Source: Thalassospira lucentensis (GTDB lineage: Bacteria > Pseudomonadota > Alphaproteobacteria > Rhodospirillales > Thalassospiraceae). From it: DNA of 64,000 nucleotides. Positions 34,822 to 43,816 of the stretch are shown here, piece after piece. The DNA lies in the NCBI RefSeq assembly GCF_001613805.1, contig NZ_LPVY01000005.1, forward strand, positions 372,001-436,000. Reading direction: 5' to 3'. Each line of letters starts with the position of its first letter. Position 1 is the first letter of the stretch. A model generated the notes under the pieces. The model was not told the DNA's origin. It saw only the letters and a program-made list of their open reading frames with translations, and made no database searches. Made by a program: the position numbers and the translations under genes.

Positions 34822-36057
34822 TCACATTTTCAGCCGAAGCGTCAGCAAAGCACGATTACGGCGGTAATCGTGGCCCGTTTCGTTTGATCGGCGCTGGTCA
34901 TATCGCCAAGAACCATCAATATCCGTAGAACGGTTCAGTTCATAACGCACCCCCGCGCCAAACCGCGTTATTCTGTCAGTACGTCCTGCACCCTCAAACC
35001 GATCCCGCTGATAACCGCCGTTAACCCGGAAATGTAACCATCGGCGCAGTTCGTGTTCGATACCAGCATCGAAGCTTTCGCCGATAATCCCGCTGGCACC
35101 GGTAACGGTGGTTTCATCAATTTCGCGTTTGGCGCGGAAATCCAACGCAGTCATGCGTGTAATATTCCATGTTGCTGCAGCCCGAAGTGAAAATCCCTCG
35201 TTGTTTTGTAAACGGTAATCCTCATAAATTTGCGACATCCATCCAGCCCCGATATCAGCTTTAATCAGGTCGGTCAGGTCAAATGTCATGCCACCCAGCA
35301 ACCGGTAACCGTTTGAATTGCGAAAAATACCCTGATCGTCGGGGGTACTTTCATATTCTCGTTGGTTCAAGGTGGTTTCGCCATAAGCTTCGCGGCCTAG
35401 TCCCAGTTGATACGAAGCCCGCATGACCAGCCGCAATTCAAGCCGATCCCGATCATCATTATTGGCAATGTCACCATTGGTGAGTGGTATATCGTCAAAA
35501 TCAAGCTGTCGAACGGCCATAGCGGCACGGTAGTGGACATCGCCGGCAAAATAGCGAACGGCAATCTCGGTATTTTTCTCGTCATAGGTGACGGGTTCGC
35601 TGGCACCGGTCGGAATATCGTCACCGCCGCGATCTTCGTGACCCTTGGCGATACGGAAATCGCCATCAACGGCAAATGCCGGGCCGATATCAAATCCGGC
35701 GGAAACACCAACTTCCCCATCCAGATAATCATCTTCGTCTGATTTGGTATAAAATCCCGCATTACCAAGAGCTTCAAGTCGCAAGCGGGCCCGTTGCCAA
35801 TTTGACTGCAAGGTTAAAGCAGGTGCGACACGGCTGATGGTGTCGGACTTCTGGTAGCTATCGGACAGAAAAATATTATCGTTGAATTCCTCGGTCACCG
35901 ATAGCGCCGGCATCAAATCAAAAAGGCCAAGCTGAATTGCCGCATCACGTCTGCCCTTTTGTGCCGGTTCGGACTTGGCGAAAGCCATAGGACTGAAACT
36001 GCTGACTAACAGAAGGCTGCAACACAGTGAAACAGTCTTAAAGCCGACTTTTTTCAT
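34822..36057 (-). CDS. Outer-membrane beta-barrel protein (BBP2 type) for polysaccharide export
   Basis: A 411-residue outer-membrane protein: signal peptide MKKVGFKTVSLCCSLLLVSS with cleavage near AFA, then alternating hydrophobic strands ending in the aromatic-rich barrel C-terminus RRNRALLTLRLKM. Repeated blocks such as DRLELRLVMRASYQLG, ALDFRAKREIDETTVTGASG and STDIDGSWRYDQRRSNETG fit a 12-18-strand barrel of the BBP2/DUF560-like family found beside Wza-like genes. Start ATG 36057 makes an ATGA overlap with the sugar transferase stop; ATG 36069 would give four extra residues. Likely the outer-membrane pore for the exopolysaccharide. Confidence 0.82.
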   Translation of the reverse strand: MKKVGFKTVSLCCSLLLVSSFSPMAFAKSEPAQKGRRDAAIQLGLFDLMPALSVTEEFNDNIFLSDSYQKSDTISRVAPALTLQSNWQRARLRLEALGNAGFYTKSDEDDYLDGEVGVSAGFDIGPAFAVDGDFRIAKGHEDRGGDDIPTGASEPVTYDEKNTEIAVRYFAGDVHYRAAMAVRQLDFDDIPLTNGDIANNDDRDRLELRLVMRASYQLGLGREAYGETTLNQREYESTPDDQGIFRNSNGYRLLGGMTFDLTDLIKADIGAGWMSQIYEDYRLQNNEGFSLRAAATWNITRMTALDFRAKREIDETTVTGASGIIGESFDAGIEHELRRWLHFRVNGGYQRDRFEGAGRTDRITRFGAGVRYELNRSTDIDGSWRYDQRRSNETGHDYRRNRALLTLRLKM

Positions 36058-36719
36058 CCGGCACGACATGAAGACAGCGTTTCAATGGACGTACGCTTAG
36101 GGCCATTCACCCAGCACCATGGACGCGAGACTGTGTAGATCAGAATAACTATGTCGGATGCCACAGATTGTTGGCTGATATAGAGCAGATCACAGTCAAG
36201 GCGACTTTTCAGATCAGAACTGGAGCGGATTGGGCCACGCCAACCATTAATCTGCGCGAGACCTGTGATGCCGGGTTGCACCTGATGGCGTGCATCATAA
36301 AGCGTAAAGTGACTGGCGAAATTTTGATTGTCAGCCGGTGTGTGCGGGCGCGGGCCGACAAGCGACATATCACCGCGGATGATGTTGAAAAGTTGTGGTA
36401 GCTCGTCCAGGCCCCAGCGCCGAAGGAAATTTCGAAATTTTGTTGGTGGCAAAGGTGTGTCGTCAGGGGACACCGAGCCGCAAAGAGTGCAGAACTTATA
36501 TATGTTAAATGGCCTGCCCATATGGCCGGTGCGGACCTGCTTGAAAAATATGGGGCCGCGGTGATCCCATTTCAGGGCGATGGAAATCACAAGTAGTACA
36601 GGCAAAGCTGCGATCAGCAAAGTTGCGGCAACTGAAAGATCAAAGAGCCGTTTCTGTATCGGAGTTTGGCCGTTTAAGCCGGATGTTCGCGAGTTCCACC
36701 CTGAAAGCCTCGTTTGCAT
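36054..36719 (-). CDS. Priming sugar transferase (exopolysaccharide, WcaJ/ExoY-like)
   Basis: A 221-residue phosphoglycosyl transferase (bacterial sugar transferase domain). One N-terminal membrane helix (LSVAATLLIAALPVLLVISIALKW), then GPIFFKQVRTGHMGRPFNIYKFCTL, LRRWGLDELPQLFNIIRGDMSLVGPRPHTPADN and VQPGITGLAQINGWRG. Catalytic residues of the monotopic PGT class (Asp-Glu in LDELPQ, PRP) are present. It places a sugar-1-phosphate on undecaprenyl phosphate, starting repeat-unit synthesis. The long Wca-type N-terminal region is absent, as in ExoY. No polymerase, flippase or chain-length gene is adjacent. Confidence 0.93.
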   Translation of the reverse strand: MQTRLSGWNSRTSGLNGQTPIQKRLFDLSVAATLLIAALPVLLVISIALKWDHRGPIFFKQVRTGHMGRPFNIYKFCTLCGSVSPDDTPLPPTKFRNFLRRWGLDELPQLFNIIRGDMSLVGPRPHTPADNQNFASHFTLYDARHQVQPGITGLAQINGWRGPIRSSSDLKSRLDCDLLYISQQSVASDIVILIYTVSRPWCWVNGPKRTSIETLSSCRAG

Positions 36720-36789
36720 TTTCTGTTCCCCGCCCGGAATGTGCAGGAAAAGATTAGCGAATTAATCGTAAGGCGCCAACGCTTTATAA

Positions 36790-37908
36790 CTAAAGGTTGT
36801 TTAAGCGATTTTGACGATATCGCTCGAACCATTTTGCCATAATCGGTGCCAGCAATACGATTTCGAAAATGCGGACGATATGATGGAATGCAACAAAGCT
36901 TGGTTCGACATTCAACGCCAGCGCGATCAGGGACATTTCCGCAACGCCGCCCGGTGCAAAGGCAAGCAGGACTGCGATATAATCCAGATCCAGCCAGTCT
37001 GAAACAAACCACGCCACACCACCAGTAAAGGCAAGAATCAGTACTGTGGCGAAAATCGAATAACCTGCAAGGCGCGCGAGGAAGGAAAGTTTGACACCGG
37101 CAAAGCGGCTGCCGATGGCGGAACCAAGGATCAGAAGGCTTCCGGCCAGAAGCCATGCCGGCAGATTGCCTTCGACAACACCGGTCACATGCAAAGCCAT
37201 GCTTGCCATCATGGCTCCGGTCATTTCGGCCGCAGGAACGCCAATTTTGCGGAAGATCAGTACTGTTGTGATTGCACAAAACGCAGTGATCAATCCTTCG
37301 GACAATGTCATCTGGATGGCATTGCTGTCGCCATGTCCGTTGGCGACGACACCCGTGATCAGAAGCACGATTGCGGGGGCCGACATCACCAGAAGCAAAA
37401 CACGCAAACCCTGTGTCAGGGCAATTTCCTGTTCATTGCCGCCTGCTGCAGCGCCCAGAACCACCATCGGCGTCAAACCGCCCGGGGTTGCTGAAAACAG
37501 GGCCGTTGCGGGATCAAGTTTTGCGACTTTGCTGTAAAACCATGTGACAACAAGGGTGATGATGGGAACATAAAGCAGAACGGCGATCATACTGATTGGC
37601 CATCGTGCGGCCTGATCAAGGGTATCGGGGGTGAACGATGCGCCCAGAAATACACCGATCACACCCAGAATAACGGAGCGAAATCGCATCGGGATACCCA
37701 TGCGGACACGCAGCAGGCTGGCGACAAATGTCGCCAGCATTGGCCCCATCATCCAGGCCAGGGGCATATTGATGCTGTGTGCGATCAACCCGCCAACAAG
37801 CCCGATGCCAAGCGCAACAAACAGGTTTTTGAAAAATTTCGGGGTGAGGCTGCCGGAAAGGCGGTTGATCCAACTGTCGTTTGCGGGCCTTTCCGGCGGG
37901 CTGCTCAT
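36790..37908 (-). CDS. AbrB-family (AbrB duplication) membrane protein
   Basis: A 372-residue polytopic protein with about ten hydrophobic segments in two similar halves: FVALGIGLVGGLIAHSINMPLAWMMGPMLA and later EMTGAMMASMALHVTGVVEG then LPAWLLAGSLLILGSAIGSRF, FAPGGVAEMSLIALALNVEPSFVAFHHIVR. The APGGxxEM segment occurs in both halves (TPGGLTPMVVLGAAAG, FAPGGVAEMSL), a mark of the AbrB/ammonia-monooxygenase-like family of putative permeases. The start overlaps the chemoreceptor stop (TAATG), so it is probably cotranscribed with tctCBA and mcp. Role in carboxylate transport is inferred. Confidence 0.87.
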   Translation of the reverse strand: MSSPPERPANDSWINRLSGSLTPKFFKNLFVALGIGLVGGLIAHSINMPLAWMMGPMLATFVASLLRVRMGIPMRFRSVILGVIGVFLGASFTPDTLDQAARWPISMIAVLLYVPIITLVVTWFYSKVAKLDPATALFSATPGGLTPMVVLGAAAGGNEQEIALTQGLRVLLLVMSAPAIVLLITGVVANGHGDSNAIQMTLSEGLITAFCAITTVLIFRKIGVPAAEMTGAMMASMALHVTGVVEGNLPAWLLAGSLLILGSAIGSRFAGVKLSFLARLAGYSIFATVLILAFTGGVAWFVSDWLDLDYIAVLLAFAPGGVAEMSLIALALNVEPSFVAFHHIVRIFEIVLLAPIMAKWFERYRQNRLNNL

Positions 37909-39590
37909 TATGCGTCGGCCTTATTCTTGTTAATCTGATCAAGGAAGCCGTCAATCGCGTCACGCAGCCGGGCAGCTTCCGTGTTCAGGGTGTTTGTTGC
38001 CCGCGACACATTTTCCGATCCACTGTGAACGCGGGCGGTTTCCGTATCCAGTGCGCCAACGGCATCGGCGACGGTTCGCATGCCACCATTGGCATCATGA
38101 ATGCTGGCTGAAATGCCGTTGGTTGATGCCTGCTGTTCTTCTACCGCCGCCGCAATGGCCGCGGCCGACTGGTCAACCTCGCCGATAACGTTGGCAACCG
38201 ATTCAAGGGCGCTGACCACATTGTCCGTCAGACCGCGGATTTCTTCGACCTGTGCCGAAATATCCTCGGTCGCGCGGGCAGTTTGCGAAGCAAGGTTTTT
38301 AACCTCGCCTGCGACAACGGCAAAGCCTTTGCCTGCGTCACCGGCACGTGCCGCCTCGATCGTGGCATTAAGTGCCAGAAGGTTGGTCTGATTGGCAATG
38401 TCTTCGATCAGGGTAACGATATCGCCAATTCGCTGAGTGGCTTCGGTCAGTTGCTCGAAAAGGGCGCGGGAATGTTCGCTTTCATTGCGGGCGCGTCCGG
38501 CAACCTCGGCTGATCGCTGGGCCTGTTGGCCAATTTCACCGATGGCTTCTGACAGGCTGGCGGTGGTTTGTGAAACGGCTTCGATATGGTGGAGCACGGT
38601 TTCGGAATGGTGGTTGGCATCGGCGGCACGTGCTGTCGCTGATGTCGCGATTTGCTCCATATCGTTTGCGGACCCGTTAAGCGACCCGAATTCACGGTCA
38701 AAGCCGCCAAGGGCCTCCTGCACGGCGCGCTGGAAATTATCGGTTGCCGTAACCAGTTCAAGCTGGCGTTCGCGTTCGATCTTACGGACCCGTTCGCGTT
38801 CGTGGCGCAGGGTTTCGGCTTCTTTTGACTGGTCGCGCAGCACTGTTACCGACCGTGCCACGACACCAATTTCATCGCGGCGTTGAACACCGCGGATTTC
38901 GATATCAAGATCGCCCTTGGAAATCTGTTCGATCAATTGTGCAAGATCCGTCATCGGGCGCGAAATACGCCGCGAAACAAATACCGATACGATTGCCGCG
39001 ATAAGGATCACGACAATTGCGACAATCACGAAAACCTTCTGAAGTGTCTCGGCCTGTGCCTGGGCATTGCCAAATGATGTCGTGGCAACCTCCTGAGACT
39101 GCACGAGAATTTTTTGCAACGGTATTTGCAAAGCACGGAATGATTCATCGGCACGCGCAATAACCTCAAGCGCGCCATAGACATTCATCTCGCTTTCGAT
39201 CAGAAACTGATCGACTTCTGCCATATAGGTGTCATAGGCGGTGGTGAATTCATCACCGCCTACTTCTGCCAGACGTTCGGCAAGCGGGGCCAGTTCAGTA
39301 GACAGATTACCGGCCTTTTCGCGAAGTTCGGGAACGGCTGCGGCGTTAATGCCGTTTGAGTCCCACGTTAGAATTCGAAACAGCGTCCCGTGTGCCTCAT
39401 TTAATGCATCACTGAGTGTCAGCGCATCGGAACGACGTTCATAAGCTTCGACGCGAAGGTTGTTCAGCGTTTCCTTCTCGCTTTCCAAGGTTAGAACCGT
39501 TGCGATACCCATCGCAATGATCACGGCCATAAGAAAAACAGGAACCAAAAGTGTTTTGGGACCGATTGCCAGATTATCAAGAAAACGCAT
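37908..39590 (-). CDS. Methyl-accepting chemotaxis protein
   Basis: A 560-residue transmembrane chemoreceptor. TM1 at about 14-35 ([21 protein letters not shown]), a periplasmic four-helix ligand domain rich in coiled-coil (40-185), TM2 near 188-208 ([20 protein letters not shown]), HAMP ([23 protein letters not shown]), then a cytoplasmic signalling domain with the hairpin tip [24 protein letters not shown]. Methylation-site glutamates flank it and there is no C-terminal CheR pentapeptide. It lies 35 bases after tctA and overlaps the AbrB-like gene, suggesting taxis toward the same substrate that tctCBA imports. Confidence 0.93.
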   Translation of the reverse strand: MRFLDNLAIGPKTLLVPVFLMAVIIAMGIATVLTLESEKETLNNLRVEAYERRSDALTLSDALNEAHGTLFRILTWDSNGINAAAVPELREKAGNLSTELAPLAERLAEVGGDEFTTAYDTYMAEVDQFLIESEMNVYGALEVIARADESFRALQIPLQKILVQSQEVATTSFGNAQAQAETLQKVFVIVAIVVILIAAIVSVFVSRRISRPMTDLAQLIEQISKGDLDIEIRGVQRRDEIGVVARSVTVLRDQSKEAETLRHERERVRKIERERQLELVTATDNFQRAVQEALGGFDREFGSLNGSANDMEQIATSATARAADANHHSETVLHHIEAVSQTTASLSEAIGEIGQQAQRSAEVAGRARNESEHSRALFEQLTEATQRIGDIVTLIEDIANQTNLLALNATIEAARAGDAGKGFAVVAGEVKNLASQTARATEDISAQVEEIRGLTDNVVSALESVANVIGEVDQSAAAIAAAVEEQQASTNGISASIHDANGGMRTVADAVGALDTETARVHSGSENVSRATNTLNTEAARLRDAIDGFLDQINKNKADA

Positions 39591-39625
39591 CGCTTCTGGA
39601 TCCTTCGCGTCGAAGATTCTTGGTC

Positions 39626-41161
39626 TTACATTTCGCCGTCATTCGGAACGGCTTTGCGTTTGCGCAGCCATTGACGTGTGTTTCCGACAAGCGGAGCAAG
39701 CAGGAAGGCAATGCTGATCAGCAGGATAACCAGTGTGATCGGACGTTCCCAAAGGAAGGAAATCGAACCGTCGCTGATCATCAATGCGCGACGCAGGTTT
39801 TCTTCCATCATCTCGCCAAGGATGAAGCCCAGCAGCATTGGTGCCATCGGATAGTTCAAAAGACGCAGACCAATTGCGATTGCCGCGGCCAGAACCATCA
39901 GGTGAATATCCATGGTGTTAAACGTCACCAGATAAACACCGATCAGCGAAAAGAACAGGACGAACGGAACCAGCAACTGCTGGGGCAGTGCCAGCAAACG
40001 CGAGATGTAAGGGATCAGCGGCAGGTTCAGGACCAGAAGGACGATGTTGCCGATATACATCGAAATGATGACCGACCAGAACACGTCAGGCTGTTCGACA
40101 AACAGACGGGGACCCGGCTGAACACCATAGGAAATCAGTGCACCCATCATGACAGCAGTGGTACCCGAACCCGGGATACCAAGCGTCAGAAGCGGCACGA
40201 ACGAGCCCGAGCAAGCTGCGTTGTTTGCGGTTTCTGGTGCCGTCAGGCCACGGATCGAACCCTTGCCGAACTGAAGTTTTTCCTTGGCACTTGCAAGGTT
40301 CCGTTCAAGACCATAGGCGAGGAACGATGCAATCGTTGCGCCTGCACCTGGCAGAACGCCGGTAAAGAATCCAAGTACCGAGGAACGCGCAATGACAGGG
40401 GTCATTGTTTTGACCTCGTCTTTCGAGAGCTTCATCGATCCGAGATTCTTCAGTGCTTTCTGTTCGTCACTGCGTGTGTCTTTGGTAGGGCGCAGAATCT
40501 GCAAAAGGGCTTCGGACAGGGCAAATGTCGACATGGCGAGTAACAGGAAGCTGATACCGTCAACAAGATCCATGCTGCCAAAGGTAAAGCGCGCAACGCC
40601 GGCAGCCGGGTCGGTCCCGATTGTCGACAGCATGATGCCAAACAGCGTCATGGTGATCGCCTTAAGAACCTGTCCCTTTCCGGCAAAGGCCGAGACGGCA
40701 GTCAGGCCCAGAACCATCAGTGCAAAGTAATCAGCCGACTGGAAGGACAGCGAAACCGAAGCCAGTGCCGGTGCGGCAACCAGAAGGAAGATGGCAGCGA
40801 TCGTCCCGCCCGAGAAAGAGGAATAAGCGGCAATGGCAAGTGCTTTACCAGCCTTTCCTTGCTGTGCCATCGGATAGCCGTCAAAAGCTGTGGCGACAGT
40901 TCCGGCAACACCCGGTGCGTTAATCAGGATCGATGAGGTCGAGCCACCAAAGATTGCACCGTAATACACACCGGCCATCAGAATCAGGCCGGTCGACGGA
41001 TCAAATCCGTAGGTGATCGGGATCATCAGCGCAATGGCCGTGATCGGACCGAGGCCGGGCAACATACCGATAAACGTACCGGCAAAGCAGCCGACAACAA
41101 CCATCAGAAGGTTGATCGGCATAATAGCGGTCGTCAGACCGGAGAAAATTCCTTCAAGCAT
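39626..41161 (-). CDS. tctA: Tripartite tricarboxylate transporter, large permease subunit (TctA)
   Basis: A 511-residue polytopic protein, the second TctA in the window: [72 protein letters not shown] and [26 protein letters not shown] match the family signatures. It begins 10 bases after tctB. The N-terminal motif [20 protein letters not shown] is typical. Protein length and segment count equal the TctA at 30735-32249, but the two differ through most of the sequence, so they likely carry different substrates. Confidence 0.95.
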   Translation of the reverse strand: MLEGIFSGLTTAIMPINLLMVVVGCFAGTFIGMLPGLGPITAIALMIPITYGFDPSTGLILMAGVYYGAIFGGSTSSILINAPGVAGTVATAFDGYPMAQQGKAGKALAIAAYSSFSGGTIAAIFLLVAAPALASVSLSFQSADYFALMVLGLTAVSAFAGKGQVLKAITMTLFGIMLSTIGTDPAAGVARFTFGSMDLVDGISFLLLAMSTFALSEALLQILRPTKDTRSDEQKALKNLGSMKLSKDEVKTMTPVIARSSVLGFFTGVLPGAGATIASFLAYGLERNLASAKEKLQFGKGSIRGLTAPETANNAACSGSFVPLLTLGIPGSGTTAVMMGALISYGVQPGPRLFVEQPDVFWSVIISMYIGNIVLLVLNLPLIPYISRLLALPQQLLVPFVLFFSLIGVYLVTFNTMDIHLMVLAAAIAIGLRLLNYPMAPMLLGFILGEMMEENLRRALMISDGSISFLWERPITLVILLISIAFLLAPLVGNTRQWLRKRKAVPNDGEM

Positions 41162-41171
41162 TTCTTTCGCC

Positions 41172-41645
41172 CTAGCCCAGCATTTCGAAGATGTCGCCCG
41201 GCGCCAGATAAATCCCCATCAACTGGGACAGCAGGAACCAGAATACGAAGACGACAGGTACGGCTGCACCGATCAGAACCTTGATGCGGCGTTCGCCAAG
41301 AACGGCAAACCCGCCCATCAGGAAGATGGTGGTCGAGATCAGGAAGCCGAGATAGCGAATGGTCAGGCCATAGAAGATCATCAGTGCGGCAAGCATGATG
41401 ACCGGTTTCCATTTCATGCCACGGAACGCGGCAAGGAGGCTGCCGGCCTCTCGATTGGCCGGCAGTACCAGTTGTGCGAAGGAAACCACGCCCATCACCC
41501 ATGCTATGGCATTTGGGAGGGTCCGGGCATTGAACGGGGCATCTTCGTCACCGAACAAAAGCGGGATATCGCCGACATAATAGCCATAGATCAGCGCGAG
41601 ACACAGAAAGAGCATTGCGCCGAATTTGTCACGATTGATGGACAT
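41172..41645 (-). CDS. tctB: Tripartite tricarboxylate transporter, small permease subunit (TctB)
   Basis: A 157-residue TctB protein with four hydrophobic stretches (FGAMLFLCLALIYGYYVG, TLPNAIAWVMGVVSFAQLVLP, PVIMLAALMIFYGLTIRYLGFLIST, VLIGAAVPVVFVFWFLLSQLMG). The GFLISTTIFLMGGFAVLGERR segment is the usual TctB third-helix region. It lies 46 bases after tctC and 10 before tctA. A weak CCTTT/AAAGG hairpin may occur in the gap to tctC. Confidence 0.9.
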   Translation of the reverse strand: MSINRDKFGAMLFLCLALIYGYYVGDIPLLFGDEDAPFNARTLPNAIAWVMGVVSFAQLVLPANREAGSLLAAFRGMKWKPVIMLAALMIFYGLTIRYLGFLISTTIFLMGGFAVLGERRIKVLIGAAVPVVFVFWFLLSQLMGIYLAPGDIFEMLG

Positions 41646-41691
41646 GGCGTGGTTTCCTTTAGAGATCTTTTTTATTGCTGTTCGGAAAGGC

Positions 41692-42690
41692 TTATTTCAG
41701 GAAGCCAAGTTCACGCATCAGGTCGCCGACCATTTTCTCCTGGTTTTCCATGAAGGAGGAGAATTCAGCGCGCGGCTTGTAGAACTTTTCCCAGCCGTTA
41801 CGTTTACGAACAGTTTCCCATTCTTCGGTCGCCTGCAGGTCCTTCAGCAGTTTGGCATAGGCATCTGCCTTTTCAGCCGAAAGAGCCGGGGAACCGAAAT
41901 AGCCGCGCCAGTTGACGAATTCTGCGTCAATGCCGAGCTCACCCAGTGACGGGACGTCCGGAGCAGCTTCGATACGGTCGGTCGAGGTGACGGCGAGGAT
42001 ACGAATCTGACCTGCTTTGTGCAGTTCAAGCAGTTCGCCAAGGCCGGTTGAAATGACTTCGGTTTCACCCGACAGAAGACCGGCAATCGCTTTCCCGCCC
42101 GCATCGTAGGGAATGTATTTTACCTGTTTGGCATCGCCGCCGCCTTTCTGGACAGCATATGCAGCAACGATATGGTCCATACCACCACGAACCGAGCCGC
42201 CACCGAATTTCACTGAGTTCGGATCAGCTTTGATCGCTTCGACAACATCGGTGAAGGATTTGTAGGGGCTGTCGGCTGGAACACCGAAGGCAGCGTATTC
42301 CGCGACAACACCGGCAATCGGGGTCAGGTCACGGAAAGACTGCGGGAATACGCCGGTCAGTGAACGGACGATAATCGGGGTCGAGTTGACCATCAGGGTG
42401 TTGTCGAGGCGATCAGCTGCTTCGATCATGTATGCAATGGCTTTACCGCCGCCGCCGCCCGAAAGGTTTTCGTAGGACGCGGTGCCAACCAGACCAGCTT
42501 TGGTCAGGGCTTCACCGGTACCGCGTGCGGTGCTGTCCCAGCCACCGCCGGCACCACCCGGAACGATGAAGTGAATATCGTTAAATTCCTGTGCTTTGGC
42601 ATCAAAGGCACCAAAAGCAGCAGTTGAAACGGCAACAGCGGTGGCCGCTGCCAGGAATCCGCGACGCGAAAACATCGTCAGCTTCTTCAT
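41692..42690 (-). CDS. tctC: TTT substrate-binding protein (TctC), Tat-type signal
   Basis: A 332-residue Bug/TctC protein. Its export signal contains SRRGFLAAATAVAVSTAAFG, a twin-arginine motif (S-R-R-x-F-L), so it is probably exported folded, unlike the Sec signal of the other TctC. The mature part has IHFIVPGGAGGGWDSTARGTGEAL (carboxylate-binding loop), YKSFTDVVEAIKADPNSVKFGGG and YIPYDAGGKAIAGLLSG. ATG 42690 has a strong GGAGGAG upstream; ATG 42711 does not fit. It heads tctCBA-mcp-abrB. The Tat route suggests the ligand or a cofactor is bound in the cytoplasm or that rapid folding prevents Sec export. Confidence 0.92.
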   Translation of the reverse strand: MKKLTMFSRRGFLAAATAVAVSTAAFGAFDAKAQEFNDIHFIVPGGAGGGWDSTARGTGEALTKAGLVGTASYENLSGGGGGKAIAYMIEAADRLDNTLMVNSTPIIVRSLTGVFPQSFRDLTPIAGVVAEYAAFGVPADSPYKSFTDVVEAIKADPNSVKFGGGSVRGGMDHIVAAYAVQKGGGDAKQVKYIPYDAGGKAIAGLLSGETEVISTGLGELLELHKAGQIRILAVTSTDRIEAAPDVPSLGELGIDAEFVNWRGYFGSPALSAEKADAYAKLLKDLQATEEWETVRKRNGWEKFYKPRAEFSSFMENQEKMVGDLMRELGFLK

Positions 42691-43016
42691 TGTGTTGTCT
42701 CCTCCAGACACAAAAACCTTCCTGAGCCGCCGAACGGCGGCAGGCCGATCAATTCAGGACAAGGCATCTGCAATGAAGGTCTGGCTGCGCTTGCATTCCG
42801 GCGACATGCCGGTACCCCATGACAACAAACAGCTGAAGGCCTCCCTTGCCGATGATCCTTTTTGATTATCCTTAAGCCAGACCAAACGATCTGACGGATC
42901 GGCAGCCGCAAGACGGTAACAGGCAAACCTGTCACCAACCTGTCATTGCACCAAACAGAGTGAAAAAAGTTCACAGCATTTATGATGGTAAGGCAAAGAC
43001 CGCTCGCGAAAATCAT
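42691..43016 (-). promoter_or_regulatory. 326-base leader of the second tct operon
   Basis: No gene is seen between the IclR stop and tctC. The region has a perfect hairpin GCCGCC-GAAC... folded at 42726-42741 just upstream of the tctC ribosome-binding site, and two direct copies of AACCTGTCA at 42926-42934 and 42937-42945 (11-base step), with ACAGG/CCTGT inverted repeats at 42919-42932. The repeats may bind a regulator of the TctD type; the hairpin may affect translation of the binding protein. Function is inferred. Confidence 0.45.
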
Positions 43017-43697
43017 TTACGCCGACAATGCCCGTCCGCAATCAAGTGCATGTTTCTTAAGGAAAAAAATGGCTTCGTCACGTTTCAATTGATTGAATCG
43101 GCTAAGCGGTCCTGACAAGGTCAATACACCAAGAAGCCGGTTTTGCCGGTCCAGTACGGGAACGGCGATTGCCGATATGTCCGGGTCACGTTCGCCTTCG
43201 CTTTGGGCAAATCCGGCATCAAGAACATCAATCGCACGATCATCAACGCCGTCCCCCCATGCGCGGATCACGTGCCCGGCCGCGCCACGGTCACAAGGAA
43301 GTATCGCGCCTTCTTCCAGGTGATGGCGCAGACTGCTAGGGGAATTTTCGCGAAACAGGCACAAACGGTTTTCGCCTTCGGGCACATAAAAAGATGCGGT
43401 TTCCCCGCTCGCCAAGACAAGGGCTGTCAGATGCGGGCGCACGACATCATCCATGCGAAATGATCGACGATAAATCGACCCCAGACGCCACAATGCAGGC
43501 CCCAGCCGATAGCGCCCACGTCCTGATATTGCCAGAAACCCCCGCGACTCTAATGTTCCGGCCAGTCGGGTGATGGTGCTTTTATACATGCCCGTGCGTT
43601 CCGAAAGGTCCTTAAGCGACAGATCGGCATCACGATCGGTAAAGGCATCAAGGATGATCAGGGCGCGTTCAACTGCGCTAACATTTTGTTCTGACAT
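43017..43697 (-). CDS. IclR-family transcriptional regulator
   Basis: A 226-residue IclR regulator. N-terminal winged helix: VERALIILDAFTDRDADLSLKDL and TGMYKSTITRLAGTLESRGFL; C-terminal effector domain with SFYVPEGENRLCLFRENS, ILPCDRGAAGHVIRAWG and ISAIAVPVLDRQNRLLGVLTLSG, the DDISAIAVPVxD-type signature of IclR domains. It faces the CoA-transferase/citryl-CoA lyase operon across a 119-base gap with two palindromes and stands before tctCBA, so it probably represses or activates both in answer to the substrate or its CoA ester. Confidence 0.93.
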   Translation of the reverse strand: MSEQNVSAVERALIILDAFTDRDADLSLKDLSERTGMYKSTITRLAGTLESRGFLAISGRGRYRLGPALWRLGSIYRRSFRMDDVVRPHLTALVLASGETASFYVPEGENRLCLFRENSPSSLRHHLEEGAILPCDRGAAGHVIRAWGDGVDDRAIDVLDAGFAQSEGERDPDISAIAVPVLDRQNRLLGVLTLSGPLSRFNQLKRDEAIFFLKKHALDCGRALSA

Positions 43698-43767
43698 AAT
43701 AAATTTAATTCCCGTGTGACTGTTCCGCCCCGGATATCGTTATTGGGCATTTTGGGATTAGTCAAAA

Positions 43768-43805
43768 TTCTATATAATAGAACAAAATTCTACCAGACAG
43801 AATTT
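43768..43805. promoter_or_regulatory. Tandem IclR operators in the divergent promoter
   Basis: Two palindromes lie 20 bases apart centre to centre: TTCTAT-ATA-ATAGAA at 43768-43782 and AAATTCT-accagac-AGAATTT at 43785-43805. They share TTCT...AGAA half sites. The second ends 11 bases before the CoA-transferase ATG (43817), so a bound protein would block translation-start proximal transcription. Position between iclR and its divergent operon supports the assignment; direct evidence is lacking. Confidence 0.7.
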
Positions 43806-43816
43806 AAGGAAATGTC

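Noticed and set aside
39551..40543. 330-codon plus-strand frame across the MCP/TctA junction
   Set aside because: Antisense to two genes with clear conserved motifs; its product is His/Gln/Asp-rich, typical of an antisense reading.
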